The notes under the pieces are model-generated. The model was given only the letters and a program-made list of their open reading frames with translations, was not told where the DNA came from and ran no database searches. Positions 44,938-54,553 of a stretch of 64,000 bases of DNA are shown in pieces. A program made the translations under genes and the position numbers. Source of the DNA: Nitrospirillum pindoramense (GTDB lineage: Bacteria > Pseudomonadota > Alphaproteobacteria > Azospirillales > Azospirillaceae); NCBI RefSeq assembly GCF_007827955.1, contig NZ_VITR01000011.1, positions 186,001 to 250,000 of the forward strand, written 5' to 3'. Each line of letters starts with the position of its first letter. Position 1 is the stretch's first letter.

Positions 44938-46388
44938 GCCGCCTGATCGTCGGTCCGTTCAACCGTGTCGAGGGGGACCTGGAGGTGCGGTTGGACATCA
45001 GCGCCGGCATGGTGGCCGACGCCCGTGTCGTCTCCCCGCTGTATCGTGGGTTCGAGGCCATGCTGGTGGGCAAGCCGGCGCTGGATGCGCTGGTCTACGC
45101 GCCGCGCATCTGCGGCATCTGTTCCGTGTCCCAGTCGCTGGCGGCGGCGCGCGCGTTGGCGGCGTCCGGTTCCGTCCCTGTGCCCGCCAATGGGGGGCTG
45201 GCTGTCAATCTGATCCATGCGGTCGAGAACGTCGCCGACCACCTGACCCACTTCTACCTGTTTTTCATGCCGGACTTCGCCCGCGCCGTCTACGCCGGCG
45301 AACCTTGGCATGCCGACGCGGCGGCGCGGTTCGCGGCGGTGAAGGGCACAGCCGCCCAGGACTTCCTGCCCGCCCGGGCGGAGCTGATGAACCTGCTGGG
45401 CATCCTGGCCGGTAAATGGCCCCATACCTTGGCGATCCAACCGGGGGGATCGACACGCGCCGTTTCGCGGGCCGAGCTGGCGCGGCTGGGCGCCCTGCTG
45501 GCCGCCTTCCGCCGTTTCCTGGAACGCGTCCTGTTCGCCGATGCGCTGGAGGCGGTGGCGGCCTTGTCGACCCGCGACGCTTTGCTGGCCTGGGCGGAGG
45601 CGAGGGCCGCGCGAGGTGACGTCGCCCGCTTCGTCCTTCTGTCGCAGGCGACGGGCCTGAACCGTCTGGGTCGCACCGACCTGCGACACATGAGCTTCGG
45701 CGCCTATCCGTCATCCGACGGGCCCTTGTTCCCGCGCGGCCTGTTCCGGCGGGGCGTTGGCGGCGTGCTGCCGGTGGACCGTATTACCGAGGATGTCAGC
45801 CACGCCTGGTATCAGCCCGCCCCCGACGGCGCGCCGCGTTCCCCCCGCGACCTGGGCCCCCCGCCCGACGCGACGCGGGACGACGCCTATTCCTGGTGCA
45901 AGGCGCCGCGCCTGGAAGGGGAGGTGGCGGAGGTGGGCGCCCTGTCGCGCCAACTGGTGGCCGGCCACCCGCTGCCCCGTGACCTGGTGGCGCGGGATGG
46001 GGCGACGGTCGAGGCGCGGGTGGTGGCGCGGCTGCTGGAGGTCGCCCTGGTCACCATGGCCATGGAGCGCTGGCTGCGCGCCATCGATCCGGCGGCCCCC
46101 TTCATTGACCATGCACCCCTGCCGGCGGCGGGTGAGGGGGCCGGCCTGACGGAAGCCGCCCGGGGCTCGCTGGGCCACTGGGTGAACATCCAGGGCGGGC
46201 GCATCGCCAACTACCAGATCATCGCCCCCACAACCTGGAACTTCTCCCCCCGCGACGCCGCCGGCACGCCGGGGCCGTTGGAGCAAGCGCTGCGCGGCGC
46301 CCCCGTGCGGGAGGGCGAGAGTGAGCCGGTGGCCGTGCAGCACATCGTCCGTTCCTTTGATCCGTGCATGGTCTGCACGGTGCATTGA
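44934..46388 (+). CDS. hupV: HupV, regulatory hydrogenase large subunit
   Basis: A 484-residue large subunit. NiFe ligands: RICGICSVSQ near residue 58 and DPCMVCTVH as the very end of the protein. The absence of a peptide after the last His means no HupD-type cleavage, the hallmark of the sensor hydrogenase (HupV/HoxC). With HupU it detects H2 and signals to HupT. Confidence 0.96.
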   Translation: MSRLIVGPFNRVEGDLEVRLDISAGMVADARVVSPLYRGFEAMLVGKPALDALVYAPRICGICSVSQSLAAARALAASGSVPVPANGGLAVNLIHAVENVADHLTHFYLFFMPDFARAVYAGEPWHADAAARFAAVKGTAAQDFLPARAELMNLLGILAGKWPHTLAIQPGGSTRAVSRAELARLGALLAAFRRFLERVLFADALEAVAALSTRDALLAWAEARAARGDVARFVLLSQATGLNRLGRTDLRHMSFGAYPSSDGPLFPRGLFRRGVGGVLPVDRITEDVSHAWYQPAPDGAPRSPRDLGPPPDATRDDAYSWCKAPRLEGEVAEVGALSRQLVAGHPLPRDLVARDGATVEARVVARLLEVALVTMAMERWLRAIDPAAPFIDHAPLPAAGEGAGLTEAARGSLGHWVNIQGGRIANYQIIAPTTWNFSPRDAAGTPGPLEQALRGAPVREGESEPVAVQHIVRSFDPCMVCTVH

Positions 46389-48691
46389 TGGTGGCGCGTC
46401 GCATCCGCGTGCGGGGCCTGGTGCAGGGGGTGGGGTTCCGGCCCCATGTCTGGCGCCTGGCGCGGGCGCTGGACATCGCCGGCAGCGTCGCCAACGACGG
46501 GGAGGGCGTGGTCATCCACGCCTGGGGGGATGCCGCCACCCTGGACGGTTTCCAGAACCGGCTGCGCGACGGGGCGCCACCCCTGGCGCGCATCGACAGC
46601 GTCCAGGCCTGGCCCCATGACGGCCCGGCGCCCTGTGGCTTCACCATCGCCGTCAGTGCCACTGGAACCGTGCGGACGGGCGTCGTGCCCGACGCCGCCA
46701 CCTGCCCCGCCTGCCGGGCGGAGCTGTTCGACCCTGCCGACCGGCGCCAGGGCTATGCCTTCGGCAACTGCACCCATTGCGGGCCCCGGCTGTCCATCGT
46801 CCGCGCCATCCCTTATGACCGCGCCAACACGGCCATGGCGGCGTTCCCGATGTGCCCGGACTGCGCCGCCGAATACGCGAACCCCGCCGACCGCCGCTTC
46901 CACGCCCAGCCGACGGCCTGCCCTGCCTGCGGCCCCCGGCTGTGGCTGGAACCCGCCCCGGACGCGGGAACGGACCCGTTGGATGCGGCCGTGGCGCTGC
47001 TGCGGGCGGGCGGCATCGTCGCCATCAAGGGCATCGGCGGTTTCCATCTGGCCTGTGATGCCACCAACACCAAGGCGGTGGTGGAATTACGGCGGCGCAA
47101 GGCGCGCGATGCCAAGCCCTTCGCCCTGATGGCCCGGTCGGTGGACGAGGTCGGGCGGTATTGCCAACTGGACGATACCGCCAGCACCCTGCTGCTGTCG
47201 CCTGCGGCGCCTATCGTGCTTCTGCCCCGGCGGCCCGATGGCCCGCCGCTGCCGGATGGATTGGCGCCAGACCAGGATCATCTGGGCTTCATGCTGCCCT
47301 ATACGCCCCTGCATCACCTGCTGCTGGCGCGCTTGGACGGCCCCCTGGTGATGACCTCCGGCAACCGGTCGGATGAGCCGCAGGTGATCACCAATGACGA
47401 GGCGAGGGATCGCCTGGCCGGATTGGCCGACGCCTGGCTGATGCACGACCGCGCCATCCTCAACCGCCTGGACGACAGCGTCGTCGCCATCCCCTCCGGG
47501 GCGCCCGTCATCCTGCGCCGGGCGCGGGGCTATGCCCCGGCGCCGCTGCCCCTGCCGCCGGGCTTCGATGGCCTGCCGCCCACCCTGGCCATGGGCGGGG
47601 AACTGAAGGCCACCTTTTGCCTGGTGCGGGAGGGGCAGGCCATCCTGTCGCAGCATATCGGCGATCTGGAGAACGCGGCCGCCCTTGACGATTACCGCGC
47701 CCTGCTGCGCCTTTATCGCGACCTGTTCGATTTCACGCCGGCGGTCATCGCGGTCGACGCGCATCCGGACTATCTCTCGACCACGCTGGGCGCCGCGCTG
47801 GCCCAGGAATGCGGCGCCCGGTTGGTGCCCGTGGGACACCATCATGCCCATATGGCTGCCTGCCTGGTCGATGGCGGCATCGGCCTGGCGGAAGGCGGAG
47901 AGGGCGCCCTTGGTGTGATCCTCGACGGGCTTGGCCTCGGTACCGACGGGACGCTTTGGGGCGGTGAGATCTTGCGCGGGGGATATCGCGGCGTGGTCCG
48001 GGCCGCCCATATCGCCCCCGTCGCCCTGCCCGGCGGGGCGGCGGCGATGCGGGAGCCGTGGCGCAACCTGGTCGCCCAACTGCGCCATGCCTTTGGGCCT
48101 ACGTGGCGGGACCAGGCGGCCCCGGTGTTGGATCGCCTGCCCGTCCCCGCGTCCGTGGGCGTGCTCGAGCGCATGATGGAGACGGGCACCAACGCGCCGC
48201 CCTGTTCCTCGGCGGGCCGGTTGTTCGATGCCGTTGCGGCGGCACTGGGCATCCACGCCGCGCGCATCGGGCACGAGGCTCAGGCCGCTATGGCGCTGGA
48301 GGCGCTGGCGCGCCCGCATGTCGTCGCCGCCTGCCCCTATCCGGTGGCGTTGGCCCCGGGTGACCCCCTGGTGGTCGGATGGCGGCCGATGTGGCAGGCG
48401 CTGCTGGCCGACCTTCAGGCTGGGGAGCCGCCGGGACTGATTGCCGCCCGTTTCCATCTGACGGTTGCCGATGCCTTGGTCAGTGCCGCGCTGCGCCTGG
48501 GCGCGGGGCCGGGAACCCTGGTGCCGCTGTCGGGTGGGGTTCCGCAGAACCACATTATCCTGGCGGAGATCCAGGCCCGCCTGAAAACCGCCGGTTGCCG
48601 GCCGATAGCGCACCGGCAGGTACCGGCCAACGACGGCGGCTTGGCGCTGGGGCAGGCCGTGCTCGCCGCCCTCATGGCATCTGCCGGGTAA
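46388..48691 (+). CDS. hypF: HypF, carbamoyltransferase of hydrogenase maturation
   Basis: A 767-residue HypF. Order: acylphosphatase domain (GLVQGVGFRPHVW near residue 11), two zinc-finger pairs (CPACRAEL/CTHCGPR and CPDCAAEY/CPACGPR, about 105-190), YrdC-like domain (about 210-390), and Kae1-like domain with VGHHHAHMAA near 482 and VPLSGGVPQN near 715. It makes carbamoyl adenylate for HypE. It overlaps the hupV stop by 1 bp and ends the hup cluster. Confidence 0.96.
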   Translation: MVARRIRVRGLVQGVGFRPHVWRLARALDIAGSVANDGEGVVIHAWGDAATLDGFQNRLRDGAPPLARIDSVQAWPHDGPAPCGFTIAVSATGTVRTGVVPDAATCPACRAELFDPADRRQGYAFGNCTHCGPRLSIVRAIPYDRANTAMAAFPMCPDCAAEYANPADRRFHAQPTACPACGPRLWLEPAPDAGTDPLDAAVALLRAGGIVAIKGIGGFHLACDATNTKAVVELRRRKARDAKPFALMARSVDEVGRYCQLDDTASTLLLSPAAPIVLLPRRPDGPPLPDGLAPDQDHLGFMLPYTPLHHLLLARLDGPLVMTSGNRSDEPQVITNDEARDRLAGLADAWLMHDRAILNRLDDSVVAIPSGAPVILRRARGYAPAPLPLPPGFDGLPPTLAMGGELKATFCLVREGQAILSQHIGDLENAAALDDYRALLRLYRDLFDFTPAVIAVDAHPDYLSTTLGAALAQECGARLVPVGHHHAHMAACLVDGGIGLAEGGEGALGVILDGLGLGTDGTLWGGEILRGGYRGVVRAAHIAPVALPGGAAAMREPWRNLVAQLRHAFGPTWRDQAAPVLDRLPVPASVGVLERMMETGTNAPPCSSAGRLFDAVAAALGIHAARIGHEAQAAMALEALARPHVVAACPYPVALAPGDPLVVGWRPMWQALLADLQAGEPPGLIAARFHLTVADALVSAALRLGAGPGTLVPLSGGVPQNHIILAEIQARLKTAGCRPIAHRQVPANDGGLALGQAVLAALMASAG

Positions 48692-48906
48692 CGTCATCAT
48701 CGGCGATAGGGGCCGATTCGCGCACTACTGGTGCCGGCAGGTCTGAGGGCAGGCTTCCGCGGCTAGTTCCTCTGGTTTAGAGCCGCCATGTTCAATACCG
48801 ATCTCATCATTGGGGTGCGGCATGGTGTCGCGTGTCCGAGTGCCGCGTCGGTGCCAGTATTAACGGCCTATGAACCGAAATTAAATTAGCAGTGGCGCAA
48901 ATTTTA

Positions 48907-48935
48907 TTGTTTGCCCTATTGAGTACGCCTAATTA
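48907..48935 (+). promoter_or_regulatory. Sigma-70-like promoter candidate for the secretion locus
   Basis: TTGTTT and TAATTA are separated by 17 bases, in an AT-rich patch 42 bp before the exporter gene. The 286-bp gap 48692-48977 otherwise shows no gene. No sigma-54 or NifA site is seen, so this locus is probably outside the nif/hup regulons. Confidence 0.35.
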
Positions 48936-48977
48936 GGTAACAGATCGGACATAACCTGGCAGGGAAGTCTCGGTCTC

Positions 48978-51170
48978 GTGCAACCCACAAATCCCACCCA
49001 TTCGGCGGAGGGGGCCGCCCCGTCGCCGCAGGTCAATGGCGGGCTTGAGTGCCTGCGCGCCGTTTTGGGCTTTCACGGCCTGGCGGCGGATGTGGGGCAG
49101 TTGCGCCACGCCACGGGCACGGCGGCGGCGCTGACCCCGGCGGAGCTGGTGCGCCTGGCGCGGCGCCAGGGGTTGAACGCGCGCGAGGTGACCAGCGCCT
49201 GGGACCGATTGCCGGCCCTGTCCCTTCCGGCCATCGCCGTGCTGGCGGACGGCGGCTACGCCGTGCTGGCGCGCATCGCCGACGACCGCGCCTTGCTGCT
49301 GGACCCGGCGACCGGCAACCCCGCCGTCTGGGGCAAGGCGGAGTTCGAGGCGCGGTGGAGTGGCCGGCTGATCCTGGCCACCAAGCGCCTGTCCTTGAGC
49401 GACCTGGGCCGCCGCTTCGACCTCGGCTGGTTCCTGGCGGCCATGGTCAAGTACCGCTGGATTTTGGGCGAGGTGCTGGTCGCCAGCCTGTTCCTGCAGC
49501 TGTTCGCGCTGGTGACGCCGCTGTTCTTCCAGGTGGTGGTGGACAAGGTGCTGGTGCACCGGGGCCTCAGCACCCTGGACGTGCTGGTCTTCGGCCTGGT
49601 GGCCGTCTCGATCTTCGAGACGGTGCTGTCGGGCTTGCGCACCCATGTCTTCAGCCACACCACCAACCGCATCGATGTGGAGCTGGGTGCCCGCCTGTTC
49701 CGCCATCTGCTGGGCCTGCCGCTGGCCTATTTCGCCAGCCGGCGGGTGGGCGACAGCGTGGCCCGGGTGCGCGAGCTGGAGACCATCCGCAACTTCATCA
49801 CCGGCTCGGCCCTGACCCTGGTGGTGGACCTGGTGTTCACCGTGGTGTTCGTCGCCGTCATGTTCGCCTATTCCGGCTGGCTGACGGCCATCGTGCTGCT
49901 GTCGCTGCCGCTCTACGCCGCCATCAGCATGGGCGCGGGCCCGGTCTTCCGCCGCCGCCTGGATGAGAAGTTCCGCCGGGGGGCTGAGAACCAGGCCTTC
50001 CTGGTGGAGGCGGTGGGCGGTATCGAGACCGTGAAGGCCATGGCGGTGGAGCCGCAGCTGCAACGCAAGTGGGAGGAGCAGCTGGCCGGCTACGTCCAGG
50101 CCTCCTTCCGGGTGGCCAGCCTGGGCAACGTGGCCAGCCAGGCCATCCAGCTGGTGTCCAAGCTGGTGTCGGCCGGTATCCTCTACTTCGGCGCCGGGGC
50201 GGTGATCGCCGGCAAGATGACGGTGGGGGAGCTGATCGCCTTCAACATGCTGGCGGGGCGGGTCAGCCAGCCGGTGCTGCGCCTGGCGCAGCTGGGGCAG
50301 GACTTCCACCAGGCCAAGCTGTCGGTGGACAGGCTGGGCGACATCCTGAACACGCCGACGGAGCCGCAGGCCCGGCCCGGCCAGACGGCGCTGCCCCACC
50401 TGAAGGGGGCCGTGGCGCTGGAGCATGTGCGCTTCCGCTACCGGCCGGACGCCGGGCCGGTGCTGGAGGACCTGTCCATCACCGTGCAGGCGGGGCAGAG
50501 CATCGGCATCGTCGGCCCCTCCGGCTCGGGCAAGAGCACGCTGACCAAGCTGCTGCAGCGCCTGTATGTGCCCGAGGCCGGCCGCGTGCTGGTGGACGGG
50601 GTGGACATCGCCCAGGTGGACGCCGCCTGGCTGCGCCGGCAGATCGGCGTGGTGCTGCAGGAGAACGTGCTGCTGAACGGCACGGTGCGGGAGAACATCG
50701 CCCTGGCCGATCCGGCCATGCCGCTGGAGCGGGTGATGCACGCCGCCCAGCTGGCCGGCGCGCACGAGTTCATCCTGGCGCTGACCCAGGGCTATGACAC
50801 GGTGGTGGGGGAGCGGGGGGCCAGCCTGTCGGGCGGTCAGCGGCAGCGCATCGCCATCGCCCGCGCCCTGGTGACCGACCCGCGCATCCTGATCTTCGAC
50901 GAGGCGACCAGCGCCCTGGATTATGAGAGCGAGCGGGTGGTGCAGCAGAACCTGGGCGCCATCAGCCGCAACCGCACCGTCTTCATCGTCGCCCACCGCC
51001 TGTCGGCCGTGCGCCATTGCGACCGTATCCTGACGTTGGAAGGCGGCCGGGTGGTTGAGGACGGCAGCCATGAGGAGCTGGTGCGCGCCGGCGGCCGCTA
51101 CGCCACGCTGTACCACCTGCAACAGGGCGCCACCGCCGTCGTGCAACGGGGAGGGATCAATGTCGGCTGA
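48978..51170 (+). CDS. Type I secretion ABC exporter (HlyB type)
   Basis: A 730-residue permease-ATPase. The N-terminal C39-like domain (about 20-130) lacks the catalytic cysteine (NGGLECL where peptidases have DCGxxCL), as in HlyB, so it probably binds substrate without cutting it. A transmembrane region spans about 155-430. ATPase: Walker A GPSGSGKST near 513, signature LSGGQRQR near 617, Walker B ILIFDEATSAL, and switch His in IVAHRLS. It exports the giant protein encoded downstream. The end overlaps the next gene by 11 bp. Confidence 0.93.
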   Translation: MQPTNPTHSAEGAAPSPQVNGGLECLRAVLGFHGLAADVGQLRHATGTAAALTPAELVRLARRQGLNAREVTSAWDRLPALSLPAIAVLADGGYAVLARIADDRALLLDPATGNPAVWGKAEFEARWSGRLILATKRLSLSDLGRRFDLGWFLAAMVKYRWILGEVLVASLFLQLFALVTPLFFQVVVDKVLVHRGLSTLDVLVFGLVAVSIFETVLSGLRTHVFSHTTNRIDVELGARLFRHLLGLPLAYFASRRVGDSVARVRELETIRNFITGSALTLVVDLVFTVVFVAVMFAYSGWLTAIVLLSLPLYAAISMGAGPVFRRRLDEKFRRGAENQAFLVEAVGGIETVKAMAVEPQLQRKWEEQLAGYVQASFRVASLGNVASQAIQLVSKLVSAGILYFGAGAVIAGKMTVGELIAFNMLAGRVSQPVLRLAQLGQDFHQAKLSVDRLGDILNTPTEPQARPGQTALPHLKGAVALEHVRFRYRPDAGPVLEDLSITVQAGQSIGIVGPSGSGKSTLTKLLQRLYVPEAGRVLVDGVDIAQVDAAWLRRQIGVVLQENVLLNGTVRENIALADPAMPLERVMHAAQLAGAHEFILALTQGYDTVVGERGASLSGGQRQRIAIARALVTDPRILIFDEATSALDYESERVVQQNLGAISRNRTVFIVAHRLSAVRHCDRILTLEGGRVVEDGSHEELVRAGGRYATLYHLQQGATAVVQRGGINVG

Positions 51171-52656
51171 GCCTTTGACCGCCGATCCCAGCCTGAAGCC
51201 CTTGGTCAAGCCCCCGGCACCCCCGAAGCGGCGCCGGGAGGAGCGGGAGTTCCTGCCCGCGGCCTTGGAGATCATGGACACGCCGGCCTCGCCCCTGGGG
51301 CGGGCCATCGGCGCCACCATCATCGGCTTCTTCACCCTGGCGGTGCTGTGGGCCTGCGTCGGCCACATCGACATCATCGCCACGGCCCCCGGCCGCATCG
51401 TGCCCTCGGGCCGGGTGAAGGTGGTGCAGCCCATGGACAGCGGCATCGTGACCGCCATCCAGGTGCAGGATGGCGACCATGTGACCGCCGGCCAGCCGCT
51501 GATCCTGCTGAATGCCACCACCACGGCGGCGGACCGCGACCGGGCGACGGCGGAGCTGATCCAGGCGCGGTTGGACGTGGCGCGGCTGACGGCGCTGCGC
51601 ACCGGCCTGGACGGCACGGCCACGGCGCTCACGCATGCGGAGAAGGTGTTCGCCGCGCCCACGGGCGAACCCGCCATCACCCCCATCCTGGTGGAGCGCA
51701 CGCGCGCCGCCCTGCGGGCCCAGGCCCAGGCGCAGGTGGCCAAGCTGGCGGCGCTGGATCAGCAGATCGCGCAGAAGGCGGCGGAGGCGGATGAGGTCAC
51801 CGTGACCACCGCCAAGCTGACGGCCTCCACCGCCCTGCTGGCGCAGCAGGCGGACATCCGCCGCCAGCTGGTGGAAAAGGAATATGGCAGCAAGCTGACC
51901 TACCTGGATGTGCAGCAGCGCCTGGTGGAACAGCAGCACGAGCTGTCGGCCCAGACGCAGAAGGCGGCGGAGGTGGCGGCCGCCCGCCACGCGCTGGAGG
52001 GGCAGCGGGCCCAGGCGGTCAGCGACTTCGCCCACCAGGTGCTGGACGATCTGGCGACGGCCACGCAGAAGGCGGCGGAATATTCGCAGGACCTGATCAA
52101 GGCGGACCAGCACCTGGCGCAGCAGACGCTGACGGCGCCGCTGTCCGGCACGGTGCAGCAGCTGGCGGTGCACACGGTGGGCGGGGTGGTGACGCCGGCG
52201 CAGGGCCTGCTGGTCATCGTGCCCGACGACGTGCCCCTGGTGGTGGAGGCAAGCGTGGACAACCGCGACATCGGCTTCGTGCATCGGGGCCAGGAAGTAG
52301 AGATGAAGGTGGAGACCTTCACCTTCACCCGCTATGGCCTGGTGCACGGCCATGTGCTGGACGTCAGCCGCGACGCCGTGACGCCGGACCGCGACACCCC
52401 CACGGCCAGCAACAGCGCCCGGGCCCCTGGCGAGGACGCGACCAGCGCCGCTGACCGGCAGCGGGCCAGCACCACGCCCGTCTATGTGGCGCATATCGCG
52501 CTGGACCGCACCAGCCTGATGGTGGACGGGCGGGAGGAACGCCTGGCCACCGGCATGGCGGTGACGGCGGAGATCAAGACCGGCCGTCGCCGGGTGATCG
52601 ACTATCTGCTCTCCCCCCTGGGCGAGTATGTGCATGACGGCTTGAGGGAGCGGTAA
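51160..52656 (+). CDS. Type I secretion membrane fusion protein (HlyD type)
   Basis: A 498-residue periplasmic adaptor. One transmembrane helix near residues 45-65, then a lipoyl-like half (VQPMDSGIVTAIQVQDGDHVTAGQPL near 90), long Gln/Ala-rich coiled-coil (about 120-310), a second lipoyl half and a C-terminal beta-barrel (EVEMKVETFTFTRYG near 380). It links the ABC exporter to an outer-membrane TolC, which is not encoded here. Confidence 0.93.
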   Translation: MSAEPLTADPSLKPLVKPPAPPKRRREEREFLPAALEIMDTPASPLGRAIGATIIGFFTLAVLWACVGHIDIIATAPGRIVPSGRVKVVQPMDSGIVTAIQVQDGDHVTAGQPLILLNATTTAADRDRATAELIQARLDVARLTALRTGLDGTATALTHAEKVFAAPTGEPAITPILVERTRAALRAQAQAQVAKLAALDQQIAQKAAEADEVTVTTAKLTASTALLAQQADIRRQLVEKEYGSKLTYLDVQQRLVEQQHELSAQTQKAAEVAAARHALEGQRAQAVSDFAHQVLDDLATATQKAAEYSQDLIKADQHLAQQTLTAPLSGTVQQLAVHTVGGVVTPAQGLLVIVPDDVPLVVEASVDNRDIGFVHRGQEVEMKVETFTFTRYGLVHGHVLDVSRDAVTPDRDTPTASNSARAPGEDATSAADRQRASTTPVYVAHIALDRTSLMVDGREERLATGMAVTAEIKTGRRRVIDYLLSPLGEYVHDGLRER

Positions 52657-52659
52657 GCC

Positions 52660-53220
52660 ATGCCCGGCCGCCCCATCCCCGCACGCGCGCCCACCCCGCC
52701 GGTCCCGGCGCTGGCGGCCCTGCTGCTGGCCGGCGCCCTGTCGGCCTGCGGCGGGGTGCGGGGCGATCCGCTGCTGGCGCTGTCCTGCCCGGCACCCACC
52801 GGCCCGGTGACGCCGTCCCAGGCCTATGACCGGCTGGACGTGGCGGCGCTGGAGGGGTTGGTGAAGGACAACGGCGTCGGCCCGGGGGATGGCCCCGGCG
52901 GCCGCGTCGTGGCCCGCGTGCTGGGCGAACGCTATCGCGCCGGCCGGGGCGTGCCCGCCGACCCGGCCAAGGCCCTGGCCTGGACACGGGCCGCCGCGGT
53001 GGTGGAGACGTCGACCACCCAGTTCATCGTGGCGCCGGCGGTGGGCAAACAGCCCAGCTACACCGTGCCGCTGAACCGCACGGTGCTGACCGGCGGCGAC
53101 CCGGTGGCGCTGCTGGAACTGGGCACCCTGTATGCCCAGGGGCGGGGCGTGCCCAGGGATGAGGCCGTGGCCAAAGTGCTGTTAGAATGCGGGCGCAAAG
53201 GAACCCAACCATGGATGTGA
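52660..53220 (+). CDS. Sel1-repeat-like lipoprotein
   Basis: A 186-residue protein with a signal peptide and a lipobox (LSAC, Cys near residue 31). Two Sel1-like units follow, with ERYRAGRGVPADPAKALAW near 87 and LGTLYAQGRGVPRDEAVAK near 150. It is probably membrane-anchored in the periplasm. It lies between hlyD and the acyltransferase and overlaps the latter by 10 bp. It may assist secretion or protect the producer; both are inference. Confidence 0.75.
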   Translation: MPGRPIPARAPTPPVPALAALLLAGALSACGGVRGDPLLALSCPAPTGPVTPSQAYDRLDVAALEGLVKDNGVGPGDGPGGRVVARVLGERYRAGRGVPADPAKALAWTRAAAVVETSTTQFIVAPAVGKQPSYTVPLNRTVLTGGDPVALLELGTLYAQGRGVPRDEAVAKVLLECGRKGTQPWM

Positions 53221-53726
53221 TGATGCCGACCGACACCGCCGCGCCCGAGGCCGCCCCAGGGGGCGCCGCCCCTGCTGCGCCCCCCGCCGCCCCGCCGCAC
53301 ACGGTCAGCCACATGTTCGGCGAGATCGTGTGGCTGCTGACCCAGTCGCCGATCCACCGCCACCTGAAGCTGGCGGACCTGGAATGGCTGGTGATGCCGC
53401 CCCTGCTGGCGGAGCAATACCGCATTTACCGCGATGGCACAAAGCCCGTGGGCGTCGTCACCTGGGGCTACCTCTCGGAAGAGGCCGAAGCCCGCCTGAC
53501 CGCCGGCGAACGCCCGCAGGTAGGGGACTGGAAGTCCGGCGACCGCTGCTGGATCATCGATCTGGTGGCGCCGACCACCACCGCCGAAAACCTCTTGGCC
53601 GCCCGCATGCTGGATGATCTGCGCCAGACGGCGCTGAAGGGCAAGGCCTTCAAGCTGCAGCAGACCGACCCCAAGACGGGGGAGCGGAAGGTGGTGGAGG
53701 TTGGAGCGTTACAGGATTCGGAGTGA
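53211..53726 (+). CDS. HlyC-family toxin-activating lysine acyltransferase
   Basis: About 171 residues. After a Pro/Ala-rich N-terminal extension it matches HlyC/CyaC: GEIVWLLTQSPIHRHLKL with the catalytic His near residue 49, LLAEQYRIYRDGTKPVGVVTW, and GDWKSGDRCWIIDLVAP with the conserved Asp. These enzymes move fatty acyl groups from acyl carrier protein to lysines of RTX toxins. The start at 53211 follows AAAGGA; a longer reading from 53187 exists. Its presence predicts that the giant protein downstream is acylated. Confidence 0.88.
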   Translation: MDVMMPTDTAAPEAAPGGAAPAAPPAAPPHTVSHMFGEIVWLLTQSPIHRHLKLADLEWLVMPPLLAEQYRIYRDGTKPVGVVTWGYLSEEAEARLTAGERPQVGDWKSGDRCWIIDLVAPTTTAENLLAARMLDDLRQTALKGKAFKLQQTDPKTGERKVVEVGALQDSE

Positions 53727-54541
53727 ACAGCATGAGAAAGATATTTCTTGGAATAGGCGTGCTTTTGTTATCAGCTGCGTCTGCCGCATCTAGTGCAGAT
53801 TTGAATGATCCAAAATATACAAAAATAAAAATAATGTATGGTGCCAACTATGACGTGTGCAATATTTTAAGGGACTTGTACCAAGTTAATGCTCAAAGAA
53901 AGATAGGTACGTCGGAATACTCTCCATATGTCATTGAGCGTTTGGCTGAGATATACAACAGCAAAAGGATAGAAGTTCCTAAAAACGAAGGTGGCAATTC
54001 TTCCTTAGTAAGCCCTGGATCTCTCCCGGAAGGGTGGTGGCATGACGCAATTTATAATATAGATATATTTGGCGACGGTCAAAAGAGAGTTGTTTATCTT
54101 AGACAGGATGCTTTTGGTGTCGCAGATCATATATCGAGAATCTGGGTGTTCAAACCAGGGGAAATTTTCTCTCCAATTTCGTATAGTTTCGAATATAGAA
54201 ACCTGAAAATAAAATTTGATGAAGGAAAAATAGAATATTTTTTCTCTCAAGATATCTTAGATGCCATGGGCGACGCCGATATGATCGCGAAGCTGGCTCG
54301 GTACGGCAATATATCTCTTAATAATAGCGTAATTACCCTTAGAAATGGCGGAGTTAATGTGAGGACAGCTAATTTTATTATGAATATGATGGGAGGTGAG
54401 AAGCACATTATACGATTTGATGAAAAATATTTTATAGTATCTGGTCTTCCAGGGAAAGGTGACGCTATAGTTTATGCGGTAAGTAATCATAATTCTTCGG
54501 AAATTAGCTGCCTTCTTAAAAGAGAGCATGACGATATATAG
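53723..54541 (+). CDS. Secreted protein of unknown function, AT-rich gene
   Basis: A 272-residue protein (269 from the ATG at 53732) with a clear signal peptide (RKIFLGIGVLLLS then AASAASSA). The mature part is mixed alpha/beta with WWHDAIYNIDIFGDGQKR and ISRIWVFKPGE as landmarks; two cysteines. I do not recognise a family. It starts at GTG 53723 overlapping the acyltransferase stop (GTGA), or at ATG 53732. The codons are strikingly AT-rich compared with all genes to the left, suggesting acquired DNA. Its position just before a lysozyme-domain protein makes an immunity role possible; this is inference. Confidence 0.75.
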   Translation: MNSMRKIFLGIGVLLLSAASAASSADLNDPKYTKIKIMYGANYDVCNILRDLYQVNAQRKIGTSEYSPYVIERLAEIYNSKRIEVPKNEGGNSSLVSPGSLPEGWWHDAIYNIDIFGDGQKRVVYLRQDAFGVADHISRIWVFKPGEIFSPISYSFEYRNLKIKFDEGKIEYFFSQDILDAMGDADMIAKLARYGNISLNNSVITLRNGGVNVRTANFIMNMMGGEKHIIRFDEKYFIVSGLPGKGDAIVYAVSNHNSSEISCLLKREHDDI

Positions 54542-54553
54542 GAGAAATGTGAT

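Noticed and set aside
48699-48717. ATCGGC/GCCGAT hairpin just after hypF as a terminator
   Set aside because: Stem of only six pairs and no following T run.
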